NCBI GenBank assembly: GCA_964627935.1
Contig: CAZVLB010000006.1
Location: forward strand, 147,614 to 211,613
Reading direction: 5' to 3'
From: JAABVY01 sp964627935
GTDB taxonomy: Bacteria > Zixibacteria > MSB-5A5 > JAABVY01
DNA length: 64,000 nt
Under the pieces are notes generated by a model. It made no database searches. It was not told the origin of the DNA and was given only the letters and a program-made list of their open reading frames with translations. Shown in pieces: positions 25,354-34,635 of the stretch. How positions within the stretch are numbered: position 1 is the stretch's first letter; the number at the start of each line of letters is the position of its first letter. A program made the translations under genes and the position numbers.

Positions 25354-26434
25354 GGTCTTTATCGGCTTTCTGAGCCTGATCTGCATGCTTGCCGTTGCCG
25401 TTGCCGTTATCTCCCGGGAAATCGACCTCCAGCGATTCCTTGCGAATCTCACTCACGCCGAAATGATCCTTAAACAGGAAGAATAAACCGCAGATCCAGA
25501 CCGGCGCAAGGTTCAGAAAATGCAGTATCAATGAAAAACTGACCGCCACCTCCTTGCTGACATCGCCACCGTAAACCTGCTTGAGAATACCGATAACGAT
25601 CCATTGGAATGTCCCCACATTGCCCGGGGTAATCGGGATTGTGGTAAAAAATGCCGTGAGTGCCACAAACACCAGGCCCATCCAGAACGGCACATTCAGC
25701 CCGAATCCCTCACGAAATGCCGCAATCAGGAAAACAACCACACCCACCGAACAGGCCCACATCAGCATCGAATAAAACAAAACCGTAATCGTGTGCCGGA
25801 AAGACGTCAACGAACCCAGGCCCTGGGTAAATGATTTAGCCAGCTTTTCCAGCCTTTTGTAAAATCGCGGGAAACGTCTGCGGATTTTGGTCTTGCCGAA
25901 ATAGGTCAGACCGCGACGGTTTATCAGAATCAGGACATAAGCCAGAATCAGCCCGATCAGAATGATACCGAGGATGAAAACATAGCGCGTGATCCATCCC
26001 GGGAAAGTGAAGAAAAATGACGATGTGATCAAAAGCAGAATCAGGCAGATACCATCGAATGTCGCCTCCATCAGGATAGTCGTGGCACAGAATGTCTTGG
26101 GCAGATTTTCTGCTTTATGCAAAATTACCACACGGGCCGCCTGGCCGGTCAGGGCGGGCAGGGAAATATTTACCAGCTGTCCCACGGAATACACAGAGAA
26201 AATCCTGCGGACCGGTATATGCTTATATTTATCGATCAGCATCTTCCAGCGCATGGAAGCCACGAAGACCTTCAGAATACCCAGAATAAATGCCGGCGCA
26301 AGGTAAACGAATCTGATGCTTTTGATCGTTTCCCACAGCCGCGAAAAATCCAGGTCATAAAAACACAGCCCCAGAAGAACAAGCGCAACGAGTATCCCGA
26401 AAATCCATTTATGACGGAAATGCAGCTTAGCCAT
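25331..26434 (-). CDS. Flippase-like integral membrane protein (UPF0104/LPG synthase TM family)
   Basis: A 367-residue protein of the lysylphosphatidylglycerol-synthase transmembrane/UPF0104 (AglD-like, YbhN-like) family. About eight membrane segments are visible, with the family marks SMRWKMLIDKYK near 63, GQLVNISLPALTGQAARVVILHK near 95 and PITPGNVGTFQWIVIGIL near 270. Members are implicated in lipid or glycan flipping; the substrate is unknown. The C-terminal tail is hydrophilic and contains a short GNGNGN repeat encoded by a GGCAAC-type microsatellite near 25390-25415. Confidence 0.82.
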   Translation of the reverse strand: MAKLHFRHKWIFGILVALVLLGLCFYDLDFSRLWETIKSIRFVYLAPAFILGILKVFVASMRWKMLIDKYKHIPVRRIFSVYSVGQLVNISLPALTGQAARVVILHKAENLPKTFCATTILMEATFDGICLILLLITSSFFFTFPGWITRYVFILGIILIGLILAYVLILINRRGLTYFGKTKIRRRFPRFYKRLEKLAKSFTQGLGSLTSFRHTITVLFYSMLMWACSVGVVVFLIAAFREGFGLNVPFWMGLVFVALTAFFTTIPITPGNVGTFQWIVIGILKQVYGGDVSKEVAVSFSLILHFLNLAPVWICGLFFLFKDHFGVSEIRKESLEVDFPGDNGNGNGKHADQAQKADKDHEVKKTR

Positions 26435-26516
26435 GAACGGAAGATAAATCAGTGTTTATTGACTGTCAAACAATATAATAAAGAAGGAAAAACTCTACCT
26501 GACAGGTAAGCTATTG

Positions 26517-27278
26517 TCATTCATACTGATAGGCTTTGGCAATGTCTATCCAGCCCTTGAGGTTATTGGCAAAAATAGCCTCATAATAGCCCGATTCCTG
26601 TTTGAGAATCTCAAATGTCAGCCCCTCATGGGCAGTAAAGCGGATATCGCTGGTTGCGCCCGGACCCGCCAGAACATTCACCTCCGGCTCGATAATCACA
26701 GCCCTGTCCGTGAAATAGTTGAGCTTGAGGTTTATTCCCAGCAGGCTGCCGGAAATCACCAGCAACACGATCAAAGCGATTATTCCGGCCAGGATAAGAG
26801 GATTTTTTTGTTTATAGAAGACTTGAAAGATCAGGATTACAATCAATCCCAGGAAGAAAACAAAGCTGATTATGGTCAGCTCATTGACATGAAAACTCAG
26901 TGCGCTGCTTTTTACAAAGCCCCAGATCGGATTCTGCACCGTGTCCTCATATTTATCGCGCAAAGTGCTGCGCACAAACAACAGGTTGGATTTGATATCG
27001 TCATCGCGCGGATCCTGTTTGAGCGCCTTGAGATAATAGGCCACAGCCATGCCTTTGTGCTCGGTTTTATAGTAGCAGTTGCCCAGATTATAAAACAGCT
27101 CGGCATCAACATAGCCCTGTTCTTCAACCGATTTAAAGAGTTCCAGGGCCTCCTGAAATTCGCCCTGATTATATAATTCCACCGCCTGATTGAAATCCTC
27201 ACGCGCATCGGCAAATAAAGTCGCGGTCAGGATGAGGATGACCAGCATGGCCATTAAAGTATATCGCATTGGCCTCAT
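26517..27278 (-). CDS. batE: BatE-like TPR protein
   Basis: The last gene of the Bat operon, 253 residues. After a signal peptide (YTLMAMLVILILTATLFA) come two or three TPR repeats (NQAVELYNQGEFQEALELFKSVEEQGY and YNLGNCYYKTEHKGMAVAYYLKALKQDPRD), two membrane segments near 130-185 and an SH3-like C-terminus (INVLAGPGATSDIRFTAHEGLTFEIL). This is the domain order of BatE proteins. Bat proteins have been tied to aerotolerance and envelope-stress resistance; biochemical function is unclear. Overlaps batD by 4 bases. Confidence 0.85.
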   Translation of the reverse strand: MRPMRYTLMAMLVILILTATLFADAREDFNQAVELYNQGEFQEALELFKSVEEQGYVDAELFYNLGNCYYKTEHKGMAVAYYLKALKQDPRDDDIKSNLLFVRSTLRDKYEDTVQNPIWGFVKSSALSFHVNELTIISFVFFLGLIVILIFQVFYKQKNPLILAGIIALIVLLVISGSLLGINLKLNYFTDRAVIIEPEVNVLAGPGATSDIRFTAHEGLTFEILKQESGYYEAIFANNLKGWIDIAKAYQYE

Positions 27279-29098
27279 CGGATCCGTCTCCCCTCATTTT
27301 CCGCCGCCACGATCCATTTTTCGGCACGCCGGAGAATTTCTCGGGCATGCTCCTCGCCGCCGCCACCGGGTGCATAACGGCCGAAATTGAGCTCATCGAT
27401 CAATTCCTTAAATTCACTTCTGATCTCGTCGCTGAAATGATGTTCCTCCAGAATCGATGCGACCTCGCTTTCGGTCAGTCCGGATGCCGACCTGTTGAAC
27501 TTATCACCCACATACTGAAAGACCGCCCTCGACACCGCGCCATAAAAATCATCCATTCGGCCCGATTTCAACAGGCCATTGGCTTCCGAAAGATGTTTAC
27601 GGGCCATACCGCGGGCACGTTTCAGTCGCCGATACCTGATATCTCCCATCAACTTTTCCTGTCTGCGCCGAAGCACAATAACACCGGCCAGGATCAAAAT
27701 CGGCAGGCCCTGCATGGCAATAAATCCCGGCTTCAAAATCAACGGCGTGGAGGACTTTTTAAGCCCGCCCTCCAATGGCTTGACTGCCAGGATACCGCGC
27801 AACTTCAGGTCGGATTTAGGTGTCATCAGCCCGCTTATGGCATCACTCGGCCCGGCTCTACCCGGGCTTATATCTATTGTGTATGAATCCGTGCTGTGAG
27901 TCTTGTATTGCTCCTGACTGGGATCGAAATAACTCCACTTCAGGGACGGTATCTCGTATACCCCTTCCTGTTCCGGTATGATCGAAAACTCGAATATCTT
28001 GGCCCCGATAATTTCGCCGCCGGTTTCACGCTGCCAGATACTGTCGCCCGAGGGCCGGATGTCCAGACCTTCGATCTCAGGTAAATCGGGCGGTGTAATT
28101 GTCTTGATATTGCCTTTACCGCTGATCTGCATGGTCATCAGAATCGTTTCATCGACAGTCACTTCCGTGCCGGATATATCAACTTTCATATTGAAATCGC
28201 CCACCGATCCCTTGAAGCTGCGCGGACGGCCCTCTGCCGGTAAGGGCAATACATTGATCACTTTTGGCTCTGTGTAAAGGGTTTCCGGCTCGGTGCGCAA
28301 TCCTCGTGAACGCAGGCTGCGAGGGTTGAACGGATCGAAATTGAGCAGGTTGTCCAGACGATCCGGGGTAACCACAACACGTGTCGGCTCGATAGTGATC
28401 TGGCCCGGAGTTACCGGAAACAGGTAGATATCCATCTCATTGGCCACATAGGCATTGCCCCGGATTACACGCGAAAACCGTTTCCAGCCGAAATCCTCTT
28501 TCCAGAACCCGGAGTAGGATGGCGGTATATACGATGGATCGGAAAGGAAACCGACCCCGCGCTTCTGGAATGCAAAAAATCTATACAGAAGCATCTCGCC
28601 CTCGTAAACGGTATCCTTGCTGATTTGCGCCTCGATAATGAATTCATCATCATCGGTGGCCGATCTTCGACTGGCCCCCGAGGCCCCTCCCGAGGGACCT
28701 TGCGGGGTCCTGGATGCTGTCACTGTCAAAGTCAACGGTTCCGTGGTATATGTTTTTCCGCCCACCTTAACCTGAATCGGCCTGACCACGAATTTACCCG
28801 TCTGTGTGGGCATCATGATATAGTTGAACTTAACCTGCGTGCTCATACGACCGTTGACAATCTGAGAGCTGTATTGCTGGCCGGTGGAAAATATGTTGAA
28901 TCCCTCGAGCGGAGGAAGCTGCGGCTCCTGGACAGAGCGGTTGCCGCTGACTGTCACGGATAATGTCACCTGCTCATTGATGCCGATTTCCGGCGAACTG
29001 AGTTCCGCGGATACCTGAACATCATCCTGCGCATAAACACCTGCGCAAAAGATGATGGTAAGTGCCAGGGCTGTATATATTATTCTCATGATTACCAT
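27275..29098 (-). CDS. batD: BatD-like protein (oxygen tolerance family)
   Basis: A 607-residue BatD protein. A signal peptide (IIYTALALTIIFCAGVYA) leads to a series of Ig-like beta domains (SPEIGINEQVTLSVTVSGN, FEFSIIPEQEGVYEIPSLKWSYFD) and one membrane segment near 460, followed by a helical cytosolic tail of about 130 residues. It is anchored in the inner membrane with the beta domains outside. Encoded between batC and batE, as in Bacteroidetes bat operons. Confidence 0.88.
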   Translation of the reverse strand: MVIMRIIYTALALTIIFCAGVYAQDDVQVSAELSSPEIGINEQVTLSVTVSGNRSVQEPQLPPLEGFNIFSTGQQYSSQIVNGRMSTQVKFNYIMMPTQTGKFVVRPIQVKVGGKTYTTEPLTLTVTASRTPQGPSGGASGASRRSATDDDEFIIEAQISKDTVYEGEMLLYRFFAFQKRGVGFLSDPSYIPPSYSGFWKEDFGWKRFSRVIRGNAYVANEMDIYLFPVTPGQITIEPTRVVVTPDRLDNLLNFDPFNPRSLRSRGLRTEPETLYTEPKVINVLPLPAEGRPRSFKGSVGDFNMKVDISGTEVTVDETILMTMQISGKGNIKTITPPDLPEIEGLDIRPSGDSIWQRETGGEIIGAKIFEFSIIPEQEGVYEIPSLKWSYFDPSQEQYKTHSTDSYTIDISPGRAGPSDAISGLMTPKSDLKLRGILAVKPLEGGLKKSSTPLILKPGFIAMQGLPILILAGVIVLRRRQEKLMGDIRYRRLKRARGMARKHLSEANGLLKSGRMDDFYGAVSRAVFQYVGDKFNRSASGLTESEVASILEEHHFSDEIRSEFKELIDELNFGRYAPGGGGEEHAREILRRAEKWIVAAENEGRRIR

Positions 29099-29099
29099 A

Positions 29100-30126
29100 T
29101 TACCAGTTCTTGCCCTTGTATGATGATACCCCTACTTTTTTCTTCATCAATTGCTTCAGGACTTCCTTCTCATCTTCGTTTAAGCCCTCGAGCAGGGCCT
29201 GGGCGCGTTCCTCGTCGAGTTGCATCGGACGGCTCTCCTGTTCCTGGTCCTCGCCCCGGGGTTGGCCCTGTGGCTGTTCCCGTTCTTCCTCGCCTTCCTG
29301 ACCCTCCTGCTGCTCCTGCTGCTNNNNNNNNNNNNNNNNNNNNNNNNNNNNNNNNNNNNNNNNNNNNNNNNNNNNNNNNNNNNNNNNNNNNNNNNNNNNN
29401 NNNNNNNNNNNNNNNNNNNNNNNCTTTATCCTGCTGTTCTTGCTGATCCTGCTCTGATTCCTGCTGCTGCTGGTCCTGCTGCTCTTTATCCTGCTGTTCT
29501 TGCTGATCCTGCTCTGATTCCTGCTGCTGCTGGTCCTGATCCTCATTCTGCTTTTGATCCTGTTGCTGCTGGTCCTGATTCTGTTCCTGCTGGTCCTGAT
29601 TCTGTTCCTGCTGGTCCTCTTTCTGTTCCTGATCCTCCTGGTCCTGATTCTGCTGTTGCTGCTTTTTTTGTTGTTGCTGTTGTTGCTCCTGCTTCTTTTT
29701 CAGGGCCAGTTCCAGGTTATACTTGGCATCCCTGTCATCCGGATCGAAATCCAGTGACCTTTTGTAAGCATCTATAGCCTTGTCCAGTTCACCCGACCGA
29801 TAATAGGTATTGCCTTTATTGTAAAAAGATTCCGCCGCCAAAAGGCTGTCTTTGTCCGAAGCGGCACGGTCATAGCTGGCCAGGGCCTGCTCGTAATTGC
29901 CCTCCTGATGATGAGCGTTGCCGAGATTGAAATCGATCACATCGCTTTCCGGATTGGCCTCCAGGGCCTTTCCGAAATAAAACATCGATGAATCATACTG
30001 CCCCTGTTTATAAGCCCTGACTCCCAGATCATTGAGATCCTTATATTCCTGAGCCTGAACAAGCGAAACTGCCAGGAGCAGCATTAATATTGTCAATTTA
30101 ATTCTCATTTCAGAAATACCCTCCAC
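29100..30126 (-). CDS. batC: BatC-like TPR protein, interrupted by an assembly gap
   Basis: The N-terminal part (from the ATG at 30126) has a signal peptide (LTILMLLLAVSLVQA) and three TPR repeats (LGVRAYKQGQYDSSMFYFGKALEANPES and following), then a long Gln/Glu/Asp-rich region. A run of 100 N at 29324-29423 interrupts this region. The reading frame on the far side differs from the frame entering the gap, so the true gap length is not 100. The C-terminus (EERAQALLEGLNEDEKEVLKQLMKKK...YKGKNW) is in the frame ending at 29100. The gene is therefore probably intact in the organism. Membership in the Bat operon supports the call. Confidence 0.82.
29324..29423. other. Scaffold gap of 100 N
   Basis: Exactly 100 N, the usual placeholder for a gap of unknown size. 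It falls inside the Gln-rich repeat region of batC, which contains 60-base tandem repeats that short-read assemblers cannot cross. Confidence 0.98.
29424..29538 (-). repeat. 60-base tandem repeat encoding a Gln/Glu-rich 20-residue unit
   Basis: The block 29424-29483 is repeated without visible change from 29484 to 29538 (1.9 copies). It encodes QQQQESEQDQQEQQDKEQQD-type units of batC and abuts the N gap, so further copies probably lie in the gap. Identity of the copies suggests recent expansion or contraction. Confidence 0.9.
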
Positions 30127-31145
30127 ACAGGGGTTGTTTTGATATCCGATAATACGAACTCAAAAATAAAAAACAAGAGCGCGATCAGAAGCGGAATCTG
30201 GAAACGATCCTCATACTGCGTTATCAGCTTGCCCTCAAGTTCCGCCTTTTCCAGCCCGGTGATATCCTCCACCAGATTACGCAGAACCCGTCCGCCCGAG
30301 GATGCCAGGTAAAACTTGCCATTGGTTCGGCTGGCAATCTGCTCAAGCGGTGCAATATTCAGCCGCGACAGGGCATCCACGCCGGTCTCATCCTTGACAT
30401 AATCGACAACCACGCCATCTCTATTCTTTATCGGTATCAAACCACCCTTAACACTACCCACGCCCACGCTGTAAATCTTGACTTTCGCATCACGGGCCTT
30501 ATCGATTGCATTCGAAAGATCCTCCTCGAATGTTTCCCCATCCGAGAAAATCACGATAATCCGCGACTGTTCAGACTCAGGATCGAAACCGTTCAGGGCC
30601 GCTTCAATCGCCCGTGAAATGCGTGTGCCCTGTCCCTCGGCCGGCATCAAATCGGCTTTGACCACATCCAGATACAGGTCGAATGCCGAATGATCCAGAG
30701 TCAGCGGGCAATGGATGAATGCGTCCCGGTCGAACAGCACCAGCCCCAATCGATCTTCCGGCAGACGTTTTTTCAAACGGTTGATTTCCAGCTTGGCCTT
30801 TTCCAGCCGGGAGAATCCGCCCAGAGCCTCATCCTCGACATCCATCGAACGGGAGACATCCAGCGCCACCATAACATCCAGCCCCTGGCGTTTGACCAGT
30901 TCCTGGTATGTGCCCCATTGCGGACGGGCCAGGGCGATGATCGCGAACATGAAACCCAGCAACAGGAATATCGATTTGGCGGCGATTTTACCGGATGACA
31001 GGCCCGGGCTCAATGCCTCCAGACGCATACCGCGCAAAAACATCTCACGATCCTTGACCCTCCTGCGCCAGGCCCAGACAAAAAACAGGGCCAGAAGCGG
31101 CAAAAGCAGCATCAAAAACCAGTATTCAGGCTGAAAGAACTTCAT
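30105..31145 (-). CDS. batB: BatB-like VWA-domain protein
   Basis: A 346-residue membrane-anchored von Willebrand A protein. Two N-terminal membrane segments (WFLMLLLPLLALFFVWAW and IFLLLGFMFAIIAL) are followed by the VWA domain with MIDAS residues in ALDVSRSMDV and FSDGETFEED, and a C-terminal membrane segment (IPLLIALLFFIFEFVLSD). The central Ser of DxSxS is retained. In Bat systems BatA and BatB are paired VWA proteins thought to form complexes in the inner membrane. Overlaps batC by 22 bases. Confidence 0.9.
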   Translation of the reverse strand: MKFFQPEYWFLMLLLPLLALFFVWAWRRRVKDREMFLRGMRLEALSPGLSSGKIAAKSIFLLLGFMFAIIALARPQWGTYQELVKRQGLDVMVALDVSRSMDVEDEALGGFSRLEKAKLEINRLKKRLPEDRLGLVLFDRDAFIHCPLTLDHSAFDLYLDVVKADLMPAEGQGTRISRAIEAALNGFDPESEQSRIIVIFSDGETFEEDLSNAIDKARDAKVKIYSVGVGSVKGGLIPIKNRDGVVVDYVKDETGVDALSRLNIAPLEQIASRTNGKFYLASSGGRVLRNLVEDITGLEKAELEGKLITQYEDRFQIPLLIALLFFIFEFVLSDIKTTPVWRVFLK

Positions 31146-31182
31146 AGGCTATATAAATCGAGCATCCGTTTTATTCCCATGT

Positions 31183-32178
31183 TTACGGGATCTTTCTGAA
31201 TCTCGTCCTTCCCAGAAAACTCTCCACAAAAACCAGCCCCAGACCTGAAAGCAGGAAGGGCACAAAAAGCTCACGGTACTGTATAAATCCGCGAGTCTTT
31301 ATTTCAGTCGTCTCCAATTCATTGATTTCATTATAAACTTCGTTCAGTTTCTCGCTGGTTTCCGCCCGGAAATATATACCCCCGGTCGTTTCGGCCACCT
31401 TTGTCAATGACTCCTCATCCAGCAGATTGGGCAGGTACTTGTATATTCTGCCCCGCAATGGATCATCCACCGGAAATGGCGCATTGCCCGGCTTGCCGAT
31501 CCCGATTGTATAGATCTTGATGCCCAGCGAGGCGGCGATATCGGCCGCCGCCAATGGATCGATTTTGCCGGTGTTATTGACCCCATCGGTCAGCAATATT
31601 ATCACCTTGCTTTGCGAGGGCGAATCCTTCAAACGATTGCAGCTGTTGGCAATGGCAGTGCCGATAGCGGTACCATCCTCAACCATACCAAAGGTCACTT
31701 TATCCAGAAAATTCACCAGCACATTATGATCCAATGTCAACGGGCATTGCGTAAATGCCTGCGCGGCAAAAACCACCAGTCCCAGGCGGTCCTCGGTACG
31801 CTCCTTAACAAATTCCTTGATAACTTCCTTGGCCACATAGAGCCGGTTCTGTGGCTTGAAATCCTCGGCCTGCATCGAGCCGGATATATCCAGGGTCAGT
31901 ATGATATCGATACCCTGTGTCCTGACCTCCTCAAATGTGCGCGCCAGCCGTGGACGGGCCAGGGCGAATATGATCAGAAGAAGAGCCAGCGTTTTCAGGG
32001 CCGGTGAAATATAACGCGGCCACAATGAGCCCCGATAACGAACTTTGCGGATCAAGCCCGTATCGGAATAGGTCAGAGGCGCATGACGTCGTCCGCGACG
32101 AAGATAGCGGATCCACAACAAAATCGGGATCAGAAGCAGAAAATAGAGATAGTGCGGCGAGCCGATTTCAAAAATCAT
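31183..32178 (-). CDS. batA: BatA-like VWA-domain protein
   Basis: A 331-residue paralogue of the downstream BatB. Membrane segments flank the domain (YLYFLLLIPILLWI, ISPALKTLALLLIIFAL and a C-terminal LFVPFLLSGLGLVFV). The VWA core shows a canonical MIDAS: LDISGSMQAEDF and LLTDGVNNTG, with TAIGTAI for the middle Thr loop. The ATG at 32178 overlaps the upstream stop by 4 bases. It belongs to the aerotolerance operon. Confidence 0.92.
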   Translation of the reverse strand: MIFEIGSPHYLYFLLLIPILLWIRYLRRGRRHAPLTYSDTGLIRKVRYRGSLWPRYISPALKTLALLLIIFALARPRLARTFEEVRTQGIDIILTLDISGSMQAEDFKPQNRLYVAKEVIKEFVKERTEDRLGLVVFAAQAFTQCPLTLDHNVLVNFLDKVTFGMVEDGTAIGTAIANSCNRLKDSPSQSKVIILLTDGVNNTGKIDPLAAADIAASLGIKIYTIGIGKPGNAPFPVDDPLRGRIYKYLPNLLDEESLTKVAETTGGIYFRAETSEKLNEVYNEINELETTEIKTRGFIQYRELFVPFLLSGLGLVFVESFLGRTRFRKIP

Positions 32179-33113
32179 GTGCTCACCTCCTCAGTCTCCC
32201 GCCCGGTTGTTTCGCTCTCATTGCCCGGCGATGTTATATCGACCAGCCGGAATGCCTCTTCCAGATCATTATCTATGGCCTCCCTGCCGGGTCTCATTTT
32301 TGCAAATTTTACGAAATCAGCATTGGTTAAAATGCCATTTATCATTTTCCTGAGTTCGAGATCGAAATTCAGCTTTTCGATTTGATTTTTGATCTCAAAA
32401 GTAGTCATATCCAGCGCGGAAAAGCCGTAACGTCTCTGCAGATAGCCGCGAATTATCTCCGATAGTTCTATATAGAATGGCTTTGGTTCCGGGTTACCGT
32501 GTTTCAGAATCTCGAGCCTCTCGCGCGCCTCCTCCCAGGGGGATTTCAATGGTTCACTGCTGATCATCCGTTCCTCGGGCCTTTTGCGAAGAATAAGCCA
32601 CAGGATAAATGCCCCGATTACAACCACGGTCCCGATCAGATAGTACAGCCATGCATAGCTCTTGCCAAGGCTCTTAACATCCTTTAACGCTTTGATATCG
32701 GCAGCTGAATCATCCAGCACCAGGCTCATGATAAAGACATCTATCGAATCTGTGAAAATCGAATCGCGGCTGCCATCAGGCGTGCTGAAGCTGACCCCTA
32801 TAGGCGGAAAAACGATTTTACCTGTTTCATATGTTGTAACTGCGCCCTCGTAGACAATCTTCTGGCCGTCCCTATTGCCGGTATTTCTAGTCATACGCCA
32901 ATCTTTTAGAATATAATTCTCCAGATATGGCTGCGGATCGATTGAATCTATCGCAAATGCGGAATCGGCATTGACAGTCAGCTCGAAATCTATGCGATCA
33001 CCGATATACCCATTATTGCGATCCAGCGAGGCTTCCACACTGATACCGTCAGCCTGAACCGATAAGGTGCAGATTAGGATTATCAACGCTATTTTGGAAA
33101 TTATCTTCAGCAT
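32175..33113 (-). CDS. Membrane-anchored BatD-like/DUF4381-like protein of the Bat operon
   Basis: A 312-residue exported protein: signal peptide (IALIILICTLSVQA), an Ig-like ectodomain (GYIGDRIDFELTVNADSAFAIDS), one membrane segment near 155-175 (AWLYYLIGTVVVIGAFILWLIL), and a helical cytosolic tail with the conserved-looking YIELSEIIRGYLQRRYGFSALDMTTFEI stretch seen in proteins between DUF58 and BatA genes. Function unknown. It overlaps batA and follows the GT-C gene with no gap. Confidence 0.72.
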   Translation of the reverse strand: MLKIISKIALIILICTLSVQADGISVEASLDRNNGYIGDRIDFELTVNADSAFAIDSIDPQPYLENYILKDWRMTRNTGNRDGQKIVYEGAVTTYETGKIVFPPIGVSFSTPDGSRDSIFTDSIDVFIMSLVLDDSAADIKALKDVKSLGKSYAWLYYLIGTVVVIGAFILWLILRKRPEERMISSEPLKSPWEEARERLEILKHGNPEPKPFYIELSEIIRGYLQRRYGFSALDMTTFEIKNQIEKLNFDLELRKMINGILTNADFVKFAKMRPGREAIDNDLEEAFRLVDITSPGNESETTGRETEEVST

Positions 33114-34631
33114 TTAATTTAATTCGTCCTGCGATTCGCGCTCATAGATAAAGGTATCATCTATTTTTACAAGGATATCGTAGTTTTTTTCCAGTTCTTT
33201 TTCCCAGGCCGGAATAACATAATTATTGATGATCACCAGATGCGGATCTCCGTTGCGCAATAAATCATTAACCAGGTCATCGGTCAGGATCCTGTAGCGG
33301 CTGTAAGGTATCAGGGCCGTGCCGAAATCATACTGAAATCCGCTGAATCCCTCGCCTTCAACCTGCGGACGCTGCGCGAAGACATTATAGCCGACCCATT
33401 CCGACAAAACCGTATCATCCTGTTCAGAATTGGCCCTGATCATTTCAGTCACACGGCGCACATGATCGATATCATAGTCTTGAAAACGATCCCGGATATC
33501 GAAGATATAGATCAGGGGGTAAATTATAAATGTCACCAGGTAGAATGACAGAAATGCGGATTTGATCGCGGCCGTTTTCTGCGACAGAATTTTAACCGCC
33601 GGAAATGATGAAATCAGCACAAACAGAAGCGACTGATGATAATAGTGCACATTCACCGGGTACGGTATCATATAGGCCACAAAGAGAAAGGCGGCAATTA
33701 CCAGGGCCAGTTGCGATACCGCCCGGTGCCAGTTATCGAATTCGCGGGCATATTTGCGTGAATTGAGTATCATCTGCGACCAGAATGCCAGCGCCAGAGG
33801 CAATAGATAATGCGGCTGGATCAGAAGTTTGCCGATCACCTCCAGCTTGTGAATCATCATCTGCCCGAATTCGGGGGCCCCGCCTCGGAGCATGTGATAA
33901 CCGATCGCATTGAACAGAAACCGTCCCGGATCGCCAACCAGCAGATATATCGAGTAAGCGGAGGGCACGATCAGCCCGCCCAAAAAGGCCAGCAGATAGT
34001 ATGAAAAGTTAAAGCCGGGCAAACGCCGGTAATAGAAATAGCATATAAAAAAGTACAGGGCCACAAAGACCACAAAAATCAGGCGGAAGTTGATTGCCAC
34101 AGCCAATAGAGCAAATATGCCGAACACGATTTTGTAGTTGATTTCAGTGCGCCGCAGTGAGATTGCCAGAAGCACAAATGATCCGGCCGCGAACAGGTTC
34201 GAGAAAAAGTAGGGCTTGGCCAGGCTGTTGTAGGTCAGGAGCGGTCCGCACAGCAAAAATAAAAACAGCATCCCCAGCCTGAACGGTTTCTCGGAAAATA
34301 TATATCCCGAGAAAAAATAGACCAGCACACCAAGCAGTAGATGGAACAGGAATCCCAGCGCACGTGCAATAAACAGCCCGCTTAATCCCAGGTCATTGAG
34401 AGGAGCAAGAACAGGCACAACGTAGGGCATCTGCGGGAAAAAGAAATCGATATAAGGCTGAAAACCCTCCGCCAGAAGACTGCCGGCAGAAAGATAAAAC
34501 CCCTCATCGGCATCGATAATACGAAACAGCACAAAAGCCGCACCAAGGATAACCGTGAGTGCCAGCACACCCCAGAAAAACAGCCTGTAATATTTATTTT
34601 TATTCTCTGCTACGATATCTTCCATGATCAA
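33114..34631 (-). CDS. GT-C/GT39-like polytopic membrane protein inserted in the Bat operon
   Basis: A 505-residue protein with about ten to twelve membrane segments. The first external loop contains DADEGFYLSAGSLLAEGFQPYIDFFF, resembling the acidic DE motif and aromatic-rich loop of GT-C glycosyltransferases (GT39, ArnT, PMT). A hydrophilic C-terminal domain of about 130 residues follows. These enzymes use polyprenyl-phosphate sugars outside the inner membrane. No close family is recognised, so the catalytic assignment is tentative. It lies tightly between the DUF58 gene (4 bases) and the BatD-like/DUF4381-like gene, which is not usual for bat operons. Confidence 0.65.
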   Translation of the reverse strand: MIMEDIVAENKNKYYRLFFWGVLALTVILGAAFVLFRIIDADEGFYLSAGSLLAEGFQPYIDFFFPQMPYVVPVLAPLNDLGLSGLFIARALGFLFHLLLGVLVYFFSGYIFSEKPFRLGMLFLFLLCGPLLTYNSLAKPYFFSNLFAAGSFVLLAISLRRTEINYKIVFGIFALLAVAINFRLIFVVFVALYFFICYFYYRRLPGFNFSYYLLAFLGGLIVPSAYSIYLLVGDPGRFLFNAIGYHMLRGGAPEFGQMMIHKLEVIGKLLIQPHYLLPLALAFWSQMILNSRKYAREFDNWHRAVSQLALVIAAFLFVAYMIPYPVNVHYYHQSLLFVLISSFPAVKILSQKTAAIKSAFLSFYLVTFIIYPLIYIFDIRDRFQDYDIDHVRRVTEMIRANSEQDDTVLSEWVGYNVFAQRPQVEGEGFSGFQYDFGTALIPYSRYRILTDDLVNDLLRNGDPHLVIINNYVIPAWEKELEKNYDILVKIDDTFIYERESQDELN

Positions 34632-34635
34632 CAGC

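Noticed and set aside
25385..25415. GGCAAC-type microsatellite as a CRISPR or phase-variation tract
   Set aside because: Only a few imperfect 6-base units in the flippase tail, in frame, so length change would not switch the gene off.
29546..30126. batC as a frameshifted pseudogene
   Set aside because: The frame change occurs across a 100-N placeholder of unknown true length, so no real frameshift is shown.
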